Positions 6,967 through 16,307 of a stretch of 33,783 bases of DNA are shown here, in pieces. The stretch spans positions 1 to 33,783 of the forward strand of contig JAQBPR010000115.1 of assembly GCA_028287395.1 (NCBI GenBank), given 5' to 3'. Position numbers and translations under genes: made by a program. This DNA comes from Bacilli bacterium. Lineage in GTDB: Bacteria; Bacillota; Bacilli; Paenibacillales; NBRC-103111. Below the pieces are notes generated by a model. That model saw only the letters and a list, made by a program, of their open reading frames with translations. It did not search any database and was not told where the DNA came from. Position 1 is the first letter of the stretch. Each line of letters begins with the position of its first letter.

Positions 6967-7601
6967 TTCACTCCTTTAGCTTTTTCAACAAAAGCGCGTG
7001 CACGAAGCTCAATTTCGGAAAAGCTGCCTTCCTGTACAAGCTTTTTGTCCACTAAATTGCCGCCCAGACCGACAGCAATTGCTCCGGCAATTAAAAAGTC
7101 AGCGATGTTGTGCAGATCAACACCACCCGTAGCGATCATCGGAATATGGTTCAAGGGTGCGCGAATTTCCTTTAAATAACCGACTCCAAGCGAGCCCATG
7201 GGGAATACCTTTACTGCCGAAGCACCCGCTTCATATGCTCGCACAATTTCTGTGGGTGTCATCGTTCCCGACCAAACTTCAATTCCGTGTTCCAAACCAA
7301 ATTGAATAACTTCCTCATTCAAATTCGGTGAAAGAAAATATTCTGCTCCTGCAGAAGCTGCTTCTTTCGCCATAGAAAGATTGAGTACCGTGCCCGCTCC
7401 AATGTGCAAAGCCTGCCCGTGTTTTTCCTTAAAGCGGTTGATCACTGCTAACGCGCCTTCCGTATTCAATGTTACTTCAACAAATAAAATGCCCCCATCA
7501 GCCAACGCTTGCACTGTGGCGTCTGCTTTTTCACGGGGAATTCCTCGCATAATAGCAATAATTTTAGCTTCTTTCAATTGTTCGATTAATGTTTGAGTCA
7601 T
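6963..7601 (-). CDS. kdgA: 2-keto-3-deoxy-6-phospho-sugar-acid aldolase (KDPG/KDPGal aldolase)
   Basis: A 212-residue class I aldolase of the KDPG family. Seen: IAIMRG at the start, Glu42 in VEVTLN (the base), GAGTV, and the Schiff-base Lys131 in SAVKVFP, followed by the phosphate-binding ATGGV and GLGG loops. It splits the 6-phosphorylated 2-keto-3-deoxy acid into pyruvate and glyceraldehyde-3-phosphate. With DgoD upstream it probably acts on KDPGal, the role of DgoA in E. coli. AAAGGTG lies seven bases before the ATG; it ends within the start of the kinase gene, so the two are translationally coupled. Confidence 0.88.
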   Translation of the reverse strand: MTQTLIEQLKEAKIIAIMRGIPREKADATVQALADGGILFVEVTLNTEGALAVINRFKEKHGQALHIGAGTVLNLSMAKEAASAGAEYFLSPNLNEEVIQFGLEHGIEVWSGTMTPTEIVRAYEAGASAVKVFPMGSLGVGYLKEIRAPLNHIPMIATGGVDLHNIADFLIAGAIAVGLGGNLVDKKLVQEGSFSEIELRARAFVEKAKGVN

Positions 7602-7625
7602 ATGCCAACACCTTTCACTCTTCTC

Positions 7626-8774
7626 CTACCACTCGGCTACTGTTCCATCTTCTTGACGCCAAACAGGATTTTTCCAATTATGCCCTATCTTTGCCATCTC
7701 TCGAACCTTTTCCTCGTTGACTTCAATCCCCAGCCCCGGTAACACCAGATTATCTACAAAACCATTCTTATACGCAAACACGGAGGGATCCTTTAAATAA
7801 TCGAGAAGATCGCTGCCTTGGTTATAATGAATGCCTAAGCTTTGCTCCTGGATAAATGCATTCGGAGTACAAGTGTCTAGCTGCAAGCAAGCGGCTAGGG
7901 CAATTGGACCCAGCGGACAATGCGGAGCTATTGCTACATCGTATGCTTCTGCCATAGCTGCAATTTTTCGCGTTTCCATAATTCCACCGGCATGAGAAAG
8001 ATCCGGCTGAATGATGTCCACGACGCCTTGAGCCAGCAGTTCTTTGAAGCCCCAACGTGTATACATCCTCTCCCCTGTTGCAATTGGGCAGGAAGTATAA
8101 CGCGCGATTTCAACCAGTGCTTCATTATTTTCAGGCAGCACCGGCTCCTCAATAAACATCGGACGATAGGGCTCCAACTCTTTGACTAAAATTTTGGCCA
8201 TCGATTTATGAATACGTCCATGGAAATCAATACCGATGCCTACCTCATTTCCAACCGCTTCACGTACAGCAGCAATTCTAGATATAGCCTGTTCTACCTT
8301 ACTGAATGAGTCAATAAAGTTCATTTCTTCCGTTGCATTCATTTTGACAGCCGTGAACCCAGCCTCCACCTGACGTTTGGCTTCTTTGCCTACATCACTC
8401 GGACGATCCCCGCCGATCCAACAATAAACGCGAGTTTTATCCCGGCACGCTCCGCCGATTAAATCGTAGATGGGTGCATTATAAAACTTCCCTTTGATAT
8501 CCCAAAGCGCCTGTTCAATGCCCGATATAGCGCTCATGAGGATGGGTCCTCCGCGGTAAAATCCTCCTCTGTACATCACTTGCCATAGATCTTCGATTCG
8601 CATCGGATCTTTGCCTATTAAATATTCACTCATTTCCTTTACAGCAGCCATCACTGTATCAGCCTTACCTTCCACTATCGGCTCTCCCCAACCAGAGATC
8701 CCTTCATCCGTATCAATTTTGAGAAATAACCACCTCGGCGGTACTTTAAAAAGCTCCATCTTCGTAATTTTCAT
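7626..8774 (-). CDS. dgoD: D-galactonate dehydratase
   Basis: The enzyme is 382 residues, the same length as E. coli DgoD, with every recalled active-site position in the same number: D183 and H185 (GIDFHGR), E209 (FIEEPVLPE), E235 (TGERMYTRW) and H285 ([13 protein letters not shown]). It belongs to the mandelate racemase/muconate lactonising group of the enolase superfamily and dehydrates D-galactonate to 2-keto-3-deoxygalactonate using Mg2+. It is the clearest clue to the operon's substrate. Its ATG overlaps the regulator stop (ATGA), so it is coupled to the response regulator gene; GGGAG precedes the start. Confidence 0.92.
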   Translation of the reverse strand: MKITKMELFKVPPRWLFLKIDTDEGISGWGEPIVEGKADTVMAAVKEMSEYLIGKDPMRIEDLWQVMYRGGFYRGGPILMSAISGIEQALWDIKGKFYNAPIYDLIGGACRDKTRVYCWIGGDRPSDVGKEAKRQVEAGFTAVKMNATEEMNFIDSFSKVEQAISRIAAVREAVGNEVGIGIDFHGRIHKSMAKILVKELEPYRPMFIEEPVLPENNEALVEIARYTSCPIATGERMYTRWGFKELLAQGVVDIIQPDLSHAGGIMETRKIAAMAEAYDVAIAPHCPLGPIALAACLQLDTCTPNAFIQEQSLGIHYNQGSDLLDYLKDPSVFAYKNGFVDNLVLPGLGIEVNEEKVREMAKIGHNWKNPVWRQEDGTVAEW

Positions 8775-10402
8775 TTCATTGTTCTCCCTTCATTCTGATC
8801 GCGATATTCTTGCGGTGTAATCTGATAATGCTTTTTAAAAGCATGGTTAAAAGAATGCGGCCGCTGATAACCAAGAAGCGCTGCAATTTCGTATATTTTC
8901 TCTTGACTATTTTTCAGCAGGAATGTTGCCTTTTCCATACGAATCAGATGAACATAATCACTTAGATTATCTCCGGTTTCAAGCTTGTAAATTTTCGACA
9001 CATAAACGGGATGCATATGAATATGATCTGCAATAGCTTGCAAAGATATGTCTTGAGCTAGATTAAGATCCACAAATTTTCGAATCTCGTTAATGGTAGA
9101 TAACCGGATATTTTCCGCTTCGTGATCCATATCGTCTTTTAAACAAACCAAGGTTCGCTTAGACCATTCATGCAATTGATTTATTGTGCGAAAAGGAATG
9201 CCTTCCATCCATTTGTCGTAGTCATTTCCAATTAAATCAGCGAGCTGGCGTCCATTTTTGTGAGCAATATAGGCGAACGCCGAAGATATCGAGAAATATA
9301 CCTCAAGCAAATGTTCTTGCGAATCAGCCCATTTTAAAATGAGCTCTGCGAAAATTTGCTCCAGCTTCTCCGCAACACCTTGCCACCTTCCAGCCTCTAG
9401 CAAGTGGATCAATGTTGGAGGTTCATATATACTTTGCAACGACTGGATTTCCATCTTTACCAGATCATCTGCCACACGCATAAAAAGCTCCTGACCGCTT
9501 CCAATGCTCTTGCGGAAAGCAGAAACAGAGCTATTGTAAAGTAAGGAAAGATCTGTTGGAAAAATCCCCCGTCTACTTACCAAAATGGAGATTTCTCCCT
9601 TAAGGTAATTTTTCACTGCGATTTGCAGTTGGGAGGCTGCACGTTCAAATATGCGCATTTCTTCATCTGAATAAGATTCTTCCTTACTTTTCACAACAAA
9701 TACCAAATATTCATGCGCATCTTTCGTATGCCATAATTCAAATTGCTTCCCAAATAGCTCCTCGACTATATTTGCTATTGCATATTCCATTAAGGATAAG
9801 CTCTGAAAATCGTACTCCAAAAAATGCTCCTCCAATCGAAGAATCATTAGAGCGAACGGTTCATTGTGAAACTCCGGTAAACCAAACATTTGCATTTTTT
9901 CACGAAGTGAGGCTTGGGATATTTTTCGACCTTGTAAAAGATCACTTAACAAATTCCCTTTCAATAGAGGGATATTTTCTTTTAAAGTAAGCGCAATGCG
10001 TTGACGAGAAATAACCTCTTCCCATTCAAATTTTAGCTTTTCCATCACTCTTTGTACAGTTTGCAACAAATCTTTTTCCGTTACAGGCTTCAGTAAATAA
10101 TCTTCAGTTTGCTGTAGAATAGCCTCTTTAGCATATTTGAAATCGGAATGCCCTGATAACAGAATGCACTTTGTTTTTTTCCACTTGCGATTGATTTCCG
10201 CGATTAATTCCAACCCAGACATCCCAGGCATTTGTATGTCTGTCAAAACAATATCTATAGAAAATTGATTTAACAATGAAACGGCTTCAGTTCCCGAATA
10301 GGCCTTGTACACATTTTCTATCCCAACGGTTGACCAAGGAATCGTCGTGACCAATCTATCCACCACATGAACCTCATCATCTACGATTAACATTTGATAC
10401 AT
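8771..10402 (-). CDS. YesN-type AraC-family response regulator
   Basis: A 543-residue regulator. Residues 1-120 form a CheY-like receiver with DDE at 8-10, phospho-acceptor Asp55 (LTDIQMPG) and Lys105 (LLKPV). A long middle region of unknown fold follows, then two AraC helix-turn-helix motifs in the last 100 residues ([20 protein letters not shown] and the partner motif [20 protein letters not shown]). It should be phosphorylated by the adjacent kinase and switch on the binding-protein promoter upstream of 15271. It begins three bases after the kinase gene ends and overlaps dgoD by four bases, so it is made together with the enzymes it controls. Confidence 0.88.
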   Translation of the reverse strand: MYQMLIVDDEVHVVDRLVTTIPWSTVGIENVYKAYSGTEAVSLLNQFSIDIVLTDIQMPGMSGLELIAEINRKWKKTKCILLSGHSDFKYAKEAILQQTEDYLLKPVTEKDLLQTVQRVMEKLKFEWEEVISRQRIALTLKENIPLLKGNLLSDLLQGRKISQASLREKMQMFGLPEFHNEPFALMILRLEEHFLEYDFQSLSLMEYAIANIVEELFGKQFELWHTKDAHEYLVFVVKSKEESYSDEEMRIFERAASQLQIAVKNYLKGEISILVSRRGIFPTDLSLLYNSSVSAFRKSIGSGQELFMRVADDLVKMEIQSLQSIYEPPTLIHLLEAGRWQGVAEKLEQIFAELILKWADSQEHLLEVYFSISSAFAYIAHKNGRQLADLIGNDYDKWMEGIPFRTINQLHEWSKRTLVCLKDDMDHEAENIRLSTINEIRKFVDLNLAQDISLQAIADHIHMHPVYVSKIYKLETGDNLSDYVHLIRMEKATFLLKNSQEKIYEIAALLGYQRPHSFNHAFKKHYQITPQEYRDQNEGRTMK

Positions 10403-10405
10403 CCA

Positions 10406-12157
10406 TTACCCCTCCTTGTAAAGCGTGTGAATGGACTCTTGCGCATTTCTATTCCATGAGATGACCACCTTAGTTCCCCCGGAAGAAGCACGAGAGAAAG
10501 TCAAACCTGATCCTTCGCCAAATTGATAATACAGTCTGTGATGTACGTTCCAAGTACCGCAGCCTATTTCTTCCGACATAGGCATACTGACTTTATTCTG
10601 AAGCTCTTGAATTTCTTCGGCTGTCATTCCGATTCCGTTGTCTTCAATGATTATTTTATTTAGATTGTTGTCCTGTTCGCCGGTAATTTGAATAAGGCCG
10701 CCATGTACCTTTCGTTCAATACCATGAATAATCGCGTTTTCCACTAGAGGCTGCAGGATCAACCTTGGAAGTCGCAGCTCCATCATCTCTTCAGGCACTG
10801 AAATCTCGAATGCCAATCGATTCATACGCAGGTTTTGAATCACCATATAATGGCTCACCATAGCCAGCTCCTCACGTAGAGAGACCCATTGATTTTCCAC
10901 TCTCGTCGTATAACGATAATATTCTGCTAAATTTTGAGCCATTTCCACAACAGATTCTTTATCCTCCAGCATGGCTGAATTAATAATGAAAAATAATGAA
11001 TTATACAAAAAATGCGGATTAATCTGTGATTGCAATTGTTTGAGCGTTGCCTCCCTGGAACGAATTTTCTCAGCATATACGTTCTCGATCAGCAGCTGAA
11101 TTTGTTCGGCCATCTCATTAAAACGCAAAAAGAGGAAATCAAATTCATTTTTCGCATGATATTCAATCCGCGCAGAGAAATCGCCACGTTTTATTCGTTG
11201 AACGCTTCCTAATAATTTACGAATCGGAATTTGGACGTTTTTATACAGTAAAAAGGAGGCCATAACACTCAAAATAAGCAGCATCCCCACTGAAATGTAA
11301 AAAAAGTTACTGCTTTTCGTAATCGGCGCTAATATATTTTGCAAAGGCACATAATCAACCAAATACCAGCCCATTTGTGTGGATTTCACGAAACTAACAA
11401 GAAATTGGTGTTTCTCAATTTCAAGTATCTCTTGTCCGGAATCCTTTAAAGCTTCATTTCGCAGAATGGGAATTAATTGGTCAACGAATGGATTCGAAGA
11501 GGTACTGTTCAGAATCGGAGGATCGTATCCGTGAAACAAGAATGGATCGCTATGCTTGGCGTCTTTATACAAATCCAGCATATCCACAATATTTTGACCG
11601 GAAAATCCAACTTGAAAAATAGCATTCGCTTCCACTGCAGTCTTGGCAGTAGCAGGCTCAGCAATTTCTCTAATAAAGTAGCTATGGATTTTCCCGCCCC
11701 GCGGATCTTCTTTAAAGGTCCAATTACTGCGAATATTACCCGAGGAGAAAGCTTCATTTGGAGTCTGAAAAATGCTGGAAGAAATAATACGCTTCTCTTT
11801 TGGTAAGATAAGCGTGAGATCATTAGCCCATCCGCTTGACACACTTTGCAAGCTAAACTTCTCCGTTATACGCGCTTGTTCTTTCAATACATCGTATTGC
11901 GGTGACAATCTGCGATCAATAAATTCTCTAATATACGGGTCAAAGCTTAAAATAACTGGAAATACCGACAATTGATCCATATTCGTATCCAACTGATGAA
12001 GAAAAAAAGAAAGCTGATTCAAGTTCGATCTTTGAATCTGCTCTTGCACTACATTTTTACTGATTCGATTTGAAACGGAATATAAAAAAAGGATAGGTAC
12101 CAGTAGAAGAATGATCAAAATCACAATTTTACTGAATATATTCAGTTTATATGGCAT
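10406..12157 (-). CDS. YesM-type sensor histidine kinase
   Basis: A 583-residue membrane kinase. An N-terminal membrane helix (about 10-28) and a second at about 286-305 enclose an extracellular sensing domain. A HAMP linker (about 307-360) and a coiled segment lead into the His_kinase domain with phospho-acceptor His382 in QINPHFLYNSL, then a HATPase with NAIIHGIE and DNGIGM boxes. Kinases of this type sit beside ABC importers in Paenibacillus and Bacillus and sense the extracellular sugar directly or through the binding protein. It starts 14 bases after the second permease gene and precedes its own regulator. Confidence 0.88.
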   Translation of the reverse strand: MPYKLNIFSKIVILIILLLVPILFLYSVSNRISKNVVQEQIQRSNLNQLSFFLHQLDTNMDQLSVFPVILSFDPYIREFIDRRLSPQYDVLKEQARITEKFSLQSVSSGWANDLTLILPKEKRIISSSIFQTPNEAFSSGNIRSNWTFKEDPRGGKIHSYFIREIAEPATAKTAVEANAIFQVGFSGQNIVDMLDLYKDAKHSDPFLFHGYDPPILNSTSSNPFVDQLIPILRNEALKDSGQEILEIEKHQFLVSFVKSTQMGWYLVDYVPLQNILAPITKSSNFFYISVGMLLILSVMASFLLYKNVQIPIRKLLGSVQRIKRGDFSARIEYHAKNEFDFLFLRFNEMAEQIQLLIENVYAEKIRSREATLKQLQSQINPHFLYNSLFFIINSAMLEDKESVVEMAQNLAEYYRYTTRVENQWVSLREELAMVSHYMVIQNLRMNRLAFEISVPEEMMELRLPRLILQPLVENAIIHGIERKVHGGLIQITGEQDNNLNKIIIEDNGIGMTAEEIQELQNKVSMPMSEEIGCGTWNVHHRLYYQFGEGSGLTFSRASSGGTKVVISWNRNAQESIHTLYKEG

Positions 12158-12171
12158 ATTCTCAACTGCTC

Positions 12172-12987
12172 CTATCCTTTAACTGCCCCTGAGGCCAACC
12201 CGCTCACAATGTAACGCTGCGCCAAAAGCGCAATGATCAAAACGGGCAGTGTAATAATACAGGCGGCTGCCATAAGTCCACCCCAATTAATTTCCGCATA
12301 GGACATGAAATTGAAAACGGCAACCGGCAATGTCTTTGTTTTATCTCCAGCTAAGATAACAGAAAACATAAAGTTATTCCATGAGAAAATAAATGAGAGA
12401 AGCGATGCGGTAATCACACCTGGACCGGATATAGGTAAAATGATTCGCATAAAAACCTGATGACGCGTACATCCGTCGATCAATCCAGATTCTTCAATCT
12501 CCTTAGGGAGTGCTTCAAAAAAGGAAATCATGATCCAAATGATAAACGGCAACCCGATCAACATATGGCTTAAGATCAGCGCTGTATAGGTATCTACGAG
12601 CTTGATTTTCGAGAATAAAATAAACCAGGGGATCAAAAATGAAATACCAGGGATGATCCGCGCCACAAGGATAGTGAGTCCCAGCTTTTGCAAACCGTAT
12701 CTAGCTATCGCATAGGCCGCTGGAAGACCTAACACTAAGGAAAAAATTGTAGAACCTACAGCTACAATAAAGCTATTGGTAATATACTTCATAAAATCAT
12801 ATTCTTTAAAAACACTCGTGTAGTTGTGGAAGGTTGGTTTGAAGATGAAAAATTGTCCTGCTGACATAATTTGCGATTGCGTTTTAAATGAAGCAAGCAG
12901 CATCCAGATAAAAGGGAAAGAAAACGCAAGGATGACTACAAAAGTCAGTAGCGATAATGTAACTGTAGATCCCGCCTTCTTTTTCAT
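12172..12987 (-). CDS. carbohydrate ABC transporter permease (MalG-type)
   Basis: A 271-residue inner-membrane permease with six predicted helices and the cytoplasmic EAA loop at EESGLIDGCTRHQVFMRIILPISGPG cut into the usual form E..x-DG..x-P, which docks the ATPase. It pairs with the MalF-type gene just upstream. The true start is ATG 12987-12985: GGAGG lies seven bases before it, and it overlaps the upstream stop (ATGA). A longer reading from 13017 has no support. No ATPase gene is present, so a shared MsmX-type ATPase encoded elsewhere probably energises this importer. Confidence 0.88.
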   Translation of the reverse strand: MKKKAGSTVTLSLLTFVVILAFSFPFIWMLLASFKTQSQIMSAGQFFIFKPTFHNYTSVFKEYDFMKYITNSFIVAVGSTIFSLVLGLPAAYAIARYGLQKLGLTILVARIIPGISFLIPWFILFSKIKLVDTYTALILSHMLIGLPFIIWIMISFFEALPKEIEESGLIDGCTRHQVFMRIILPISGPGVITASLLSFIFSWNNFMFSVILAGDKTKTLPVAVFNFMSYAEINWGGLMAAACIITLPVLIIALLAQRYIVSGLASGAVKG

Positions 12988-13865
12988 GAAGCATCCTCCA
13001 ATCGTTTTCTCATCCAAATCATGAATAAAGTGAGTCCCATTACAATTAAAAAGAAAATCACAAGGAGCGATGAAGCCATGCCCAGTTTAAAATATTGGAA
13101 TCCAAGCACGTAGCCATACAGGTTCAAAGTTTCTGAAGCTGAATTAGGCCCGCCTTGTGTAGTTGCGTAAATAATATCGAATGTTTTCAATACATCAATG
13201 AGCCTTAACATGGCAGCTACAATAATCGTAGGTCTCAATAACGGCAATGTAATTGACATAAATTTCCGCCAAAACGATGCCCCGTCTACATCCGCTGCTT
13301 CATAAGGATCTGAGGGGAGTGTGGCTAGTCCTGCCATAATGATTAAGGCGATCATCGGTGTCCATTCCCAAACATCCACTATAATCAGAGAAGGAATAAC
13401 TTGATGGGTTGATGCCAGCCAAAGCAGAGGCTTAAATCCCAATGACTTTAGAATCATATTGGCAACACCAATCGTGGGTTCATAAATGAGCATCCACACT
13501 AAACCCATAGCTACAGGTGTGGCTACCATCGGTAAAAGGAAGAGCGTTTTGACGATATTCTTCCCTCTAAAATCGCGGAAAAGAAGTACAGCAATAAGTA
13601 TCCCTAGAAACACTTCAAGCACTAAAGCACCAATAGTGAAATAAAATGTTGAGCCCACCGCATGCCAAAAGCGCGTATCCTTAAACAACGCCATATAATT
13701 ACTCAGACCTACCCATTTAGGTGGGCTAATTGCCGACATGCTCCATTCATAAAAACTGATTCTTACTGTATATAGAATAGGGAATCCCATCATGATTAAT
13801 ACGAAAAGAACCGCGGGAAGTGTATAAATCCATTTTAAATGGCGATCGAACCAGCTGTAGCTCAT
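12984..13865 (-). CDS. sugar ABC transporter permease (MalF/UgpA-type)
   Basis: A 293-residue permease with six membrane helices; the EAA loop reads YEAADVDGASFWRKFMSITL followed by PLLRP. It forms the heterodimeric channel with the MalG-type protein. ATG at 13865 (MSYSW) is preferred over 13874 or 13907 because AAAGGA stands eight bases upstream. It lies behind a strong hairpin that separates it from the binding-protein gene, so it is probably made in smaller amounts than that protein. Confidence 0.87.
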   Translation of the reverse strand: MSYSWFDRHLKWIYTLPAVLFVLIMMGFPILYTVRISFYEWSMSAISPPKWVGLSNYMALFKDTRFWHAVGSTFYFTIGALVLEVFLGILIAVLLFRDFRGKNIVKTLFLLPMVATPVAMGLVWMLIYEPTIGVANMILKSLGFKPLLWLASTHQVIPSLIIVDVWEWTPMIALIIMAGLATLPSDPYEAADVDGASFWRKFMSITLPLLRPTIIVAAMLRLIDVLKTFDIIYATTQGGPNSASETLNLYGYVLGFQYFKLGMASSLLVIFFLIVMGLTLFMIWMRKRLEDAS

Positions 13866-13890
13866 AAATTTCATCCTTTCTGTAAAAAGA

Positions 13891-13923
13891 TATCCCGTAT
13901 CCCCCAATAGGTGATACGGGATA
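13891..13923 (-). terminator. intercistronic hairpin (attenuator / mRNA stabiliser)
   Basis: Perfect 11-base inverted repeat TATCCCGTATC / GATACGGGATA with an 11-base loop, between the binding-protein stop and the MalF-type start. On the minus strand it is followed by TCTTTTTA, a partial T run. It likely ends some transcripts or protects the 3' end of the binding-protein message. Confidence 0.7.
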
Positions 13924-13939
13924 AGCTTTTATATCAAAA

Positions 13940-15271
13940 TTACTTTGCTTTATCTTTGTCCATTATGGCTTGCAGCGTTTGATTGGCTGTATCTGCGGTA
14001 GCTTGAACATTGGTGTCGCCTGTCATGATTTTCTGAACAATCTCGCCTACAGCATCCCGAGCTTCACCAACACTGATGACCGTTGGACGGTCGTGGTCCA
14101 CTCCGCTTATTGACTCTGCTTTAATAATTGGAACCAACTCAGCCGGAAAACCTGTAATACCTTCTGGTTTATCCCATACGGAAGCGCGAGCCCCAGGATT
14201 TCCTTTTTGCTGCGTTTTCAAAACGATTTCCTTGCTTGTAGCCCACTTGATGAATTCCCAAGCTGCATCTTTATTGGCAGCCTTCGCATTCATTGCCAGC
14301 GCCCAAGAGGTAATGCTGTACGGCTTAGAGCCCGCTTTTCCGGAAGGGAATACGGCATAGCCAACCTTATCGGAAATTTTGGATTTTGTAGGATCGGTTG
14401 CATTATTATAAATCGAGTTTGCATCCGTGTAAAAAGCAACTTTCCCTTGAGCAAAAATCCCTATGGCTTGCGGCCAAGACATATTCAATACCCCCGGAGG
14501 AGCGTAATCCTTAAGCAAGGTTCCATAAGTAGTAAATGCTTTTATAGCTTCTGGCGTATTGATCGTTGCTTTGTCCCCTTGTGTAAAATCGCCGCCTTCT
14601 GAATAAAGGAACGAGGAAACTTGAGTAACGAGAGGTGAACGCTGTCCTCTTGCGACAAAACCGTACATTTCATTCTTCGGATCATGAAGCTTTTTCACGG
14701 CTGCCACTAATTCATCTAACGTTTTAGGTACAGCAATTCCCGCTTTTTGCAACAAATCTTTACGATAATAAAGAATTTCCTGCTCTGTAATGATGGGAAT
14801 ACCAGCAAGCTTTCCATCCACCGTGGTTGTCCCGATGGCTGATTTCGAGAAATCATTAAAGTCATAACTCGCATCTTTTTTGGTAAAGTCATCTAACGGC
14901 TGAACCCAACCGTTTTTATAAAATAATTTCCCTTCCTGCAAAGGTCTGTACATAAAAACATCCGGTGTAACTGAGCCTGAAGTGAATTCCACTGTAAGCT
15001 TTTGAGTGAGTTGATCTTCAAAATAGCTTTGTATGTTGACCTTCATTCCTGTCGCAGCCTCGAAATCAGGAAGTAACGGTTTAAGAGCTTCTCCCCACGG
15101 ATGATTTGCCGTGACAATAGTAATGCTTTTACCTTCAAACGGCTTTGCCGCGACCGGTGTATTTGTAGCTACTCCTGCGATTGGCGTCTTCCCCGCACAG
15201 CCAGCCACCAAACTTGCTGTTAAGATAGTACCTAGCCCTATAGCAAACAATCGATTCCATTTACCTTTCAT
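13940..15271 (-). CDS. extracellular sugar(-acid)-binding lipoprotein of ABC importer (SBP family 1)
   Basis: A 443-residue binding protein with a lipoprotein signal (LVAGC, lipidated Cys25) and the family 1 solute-binding fold: ITIVTANHPWGEALKPLLPDFEAATG opening, which is typical of this group when split as strand, turn and helix; GKLAGIPIITEQEILYYRKDLL; and FTTYG....FAQGKVAFYTDAN. It captures the substrate outside the cell and delivers it to the two permeases. From the operon context the ligand is probably D-galactonate or a related acid or galactoside. ATG 15271 is chosen because AGGAGG lies seven bases before it; the longer reading would spoil the signal peptide. Confidence 0.88.
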   Translation of the reverse strand: MKGKWNRLFAIGLGTILTASLVAGCAGKTPIAGVATNTPVAAKPFEGKSITIVTANHPWGEALKPLLPDFEAATGMKVNIQSYFEDQLTQKLTVEFTSGSVTPDVFMYRPLQEGKLFYKNGWVQPLDDFTKKDASYDFNDFSKSAIGTTTVDGKLAGIPIITEQEILYYRKDLLQKAGIAVPKTLDELVAAVKKLHDPKNEMYGFVARGQRSPLVTQVSSFLYSEGGDFTQGDKATINTPEAIKAFTTYGTLLKDYAPPGVLNMSWPQAIGIFAQGKVAFYTDANSIYNNATDPTKSKISDKVGYAVFPSGKAGSKPYSITSWALAMNAKAANKDAAWEFIKWATSKEIVLKTQQKGNPGARASVWDKPEGITGFPAELVPIIKAESISGVDHDRPTVISVGEARDAVGEIVQKIMTGDTNVQATADTANQTLQAIMDKDKAK

Positions 15272-15470
15272 AATTACCCTCCTGCAATCGTTTTTATAAT
15301 GTTTAGTTCTTATATAAAGCATAATTGATATTTACTTTGCCCGATATAACGAATACTAAACATCCATAACCAGATATGAAGGAGTTGAATGGACTGTCTA
15401 CTTAGAAAATGATAGTATAATGAAATCATTGAAAATAACCAACTGGAATCCCTATGAAAGGATGAATGTA

Positions 15471-15737
15471 ATGGCCATAGATTTCAGCCAAGTAAAAGTT
15501 GGCGATTTACTGCAGGTGCAGCCGCGGGATAAAACGATTAAGCTATTCATTGAACGACAAGGATACACCGTTGGATCAACGGTACAGGTTATCGAGGTAA
15601 GTGAACCGATCCCTTCCTTTAACCCGCGAACGGGAAAAGAAGAGATCTACCTGCATATCGCTGTTACGAATGGCACTCGTCCTTTAAGCTTTGATGTCCG
15701 TGAATCAGAGCAATATCAATCCGAATATTTCGCTTAA
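15471..15737 (+). CDS. small hypothetical protein, beta-rich
   Basis: An 88-residue protein (MAIDFSQVKVGDLLQVQ...) with alternating hydrophobic residues that suggest a small beta barrel: VGDLLQVQ, TVGSTVQVIEV, EIYLHIAVTNG. There are no membrane segments or cysteines. I do not recognise the family. ATG 15471 is preferred because AAAGGA lies eight bases upstream. A TATAAT at 15416-15421 may be its -10 element, though no good -35 stands at the right distance. It is transcribed away from the aldonate operon and ends at a hairpin inside the next gene. Confidence 0.6.
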   Translation: MAIDFSQVKVGDLLQVQPRDKTIKLFIERQGYTVGSTVQVIEVSEPIPSFNPRTGKEEIYLHIAVTNGTRPLSFDVRESEQYQSEYFA

Positions 15738-15745
15738 AAAACAAG

Positions 15746-16180
15746 CTATATTCTAAAGTGATCTCCTCGCCAAGAGCTGATCGCTTTTTTTATTGCGTCT
15801 GGCGCTAGATTTTCATCTGCTGCTTTTTCACAAAGCGCTATGTATTCTGCATCACTGGCAAAACGCAGCGCAATAATCTGCGAATTTGTTAATCTTGGAT
15901 CGATCCTCTTGCCTGATAAGATAAAATGACGCAAGCCTTCTTCTGCATGAATAGCGCGATCTTGCGCTTTAAGCGGATAAGTACGAATCATTGAAATAAT
16001 GAGGGTAAACATAAGCGAAATTAGAAAAATAAGAATGGCTTCCGTCCGACTAGCATCTGAATTAAACACAGAAATCAGATTTATGATGGAACCTACTAAA
16101 ACAATGGCAGTCAAAAGAATGAAAATAAAATGATACTTCGGATCAAGTCTGCGATGATTGGCGTAATTTTGTTGTTTCAT
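15746..16180 (-). CDS. DUF6526 family membrane protein
   Basis: A 144-residue protein with two membrane helices (FIFILLTAIVLVGSIINLI and ILIFLISLMFTLIISMI) and a soluble C-terminal part carrying the family signature: LKAQDRAIHAEEGLRHF, DPRLTNSQIIALRFASD and APDAIKKAISSWRGDHFR. This is the DUF6526 pattern common in Bacillota; the function is unknown. ATG 16180 (MKQQNY) is chosen over 16231 because AAGGAG lies upstream and because the family begins M-K-x-Q-N-Y. Confidence 0.8.
   Translation of the reverse strand: MKQQNYANHRRLDPKYHFIFILLTAIVLVGSIINLISVFNSDASRTEAILIFLISLMFTLIISMIRTYPLKAQDRAIHAEEGLRHFILSGKRIDPRLTNSQIIALRFASDAEYIALCEKAADENLAPDAIKKAISSWRGDHFRI
15756..15791 (+). terminator. terminator of the small gene 15471-15737, inside DUF6526
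   Basis: AAGTGATC (15756-15763) pairs with GATCGCTT (15779-15786, one G-U pair), followed by a T run to 15791. It overlaps the 3' end of the convergent DUF6526 coding region. Confidence 0.65.
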
Positions 16181-16255
16181 AAATATACAACTCCTTTTTA
16201 ATGGATCATACCATTGAGGTTCTTGAAGCACAATTTTTGTTTTGAAATGAGATAA

Positions 16256-16285
16256 TTGACTTCACAATATGTATTAGTGTACTAT
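16256..16285 (+). promoter_or_regulatory. promoter of the YtrA-type operon
   Basis: TTGACT (16256-16261), 18 bases, TACTAT (16280-16285). The -10 element lies inside the left arm of the operator palindrome, so a bound repressor would exclude RNA polymerase. Confidence 0.65.
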
Positions 16286-16305
16286 ATAAATAGTACACTA
16301 ATACA
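16270..16305. promoter_or_regulatory. operator palindrome of the YtrA-type GntR regulator
   Basis: Arms TGTATTAGTGTACTAT (16270-16285) and ATAGTACACTAATACA (16290-16305) are perfectly complementary over 16 bases around a 4-base centre, ATAA. YtrA-subfamily GntR repressors bind long AT-rich palindromes of this kind at their own operon promoter, and such a regulator gene lies in this operon. Confidence 0.75.
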
Positions 16306-16307
16306 CG

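Noticed and set aside
7626..8774. Generic mandelate racemase or muconate cycloisomerase
   Set aside because: The exact 382-residue length and identical active-site numbering favour galactonate dehydratase.
8771..8800. Frameshift between regulator and dgoD
   Set aside because: The overlap is a normal ATGA stop/start joint; both proteins are full length.
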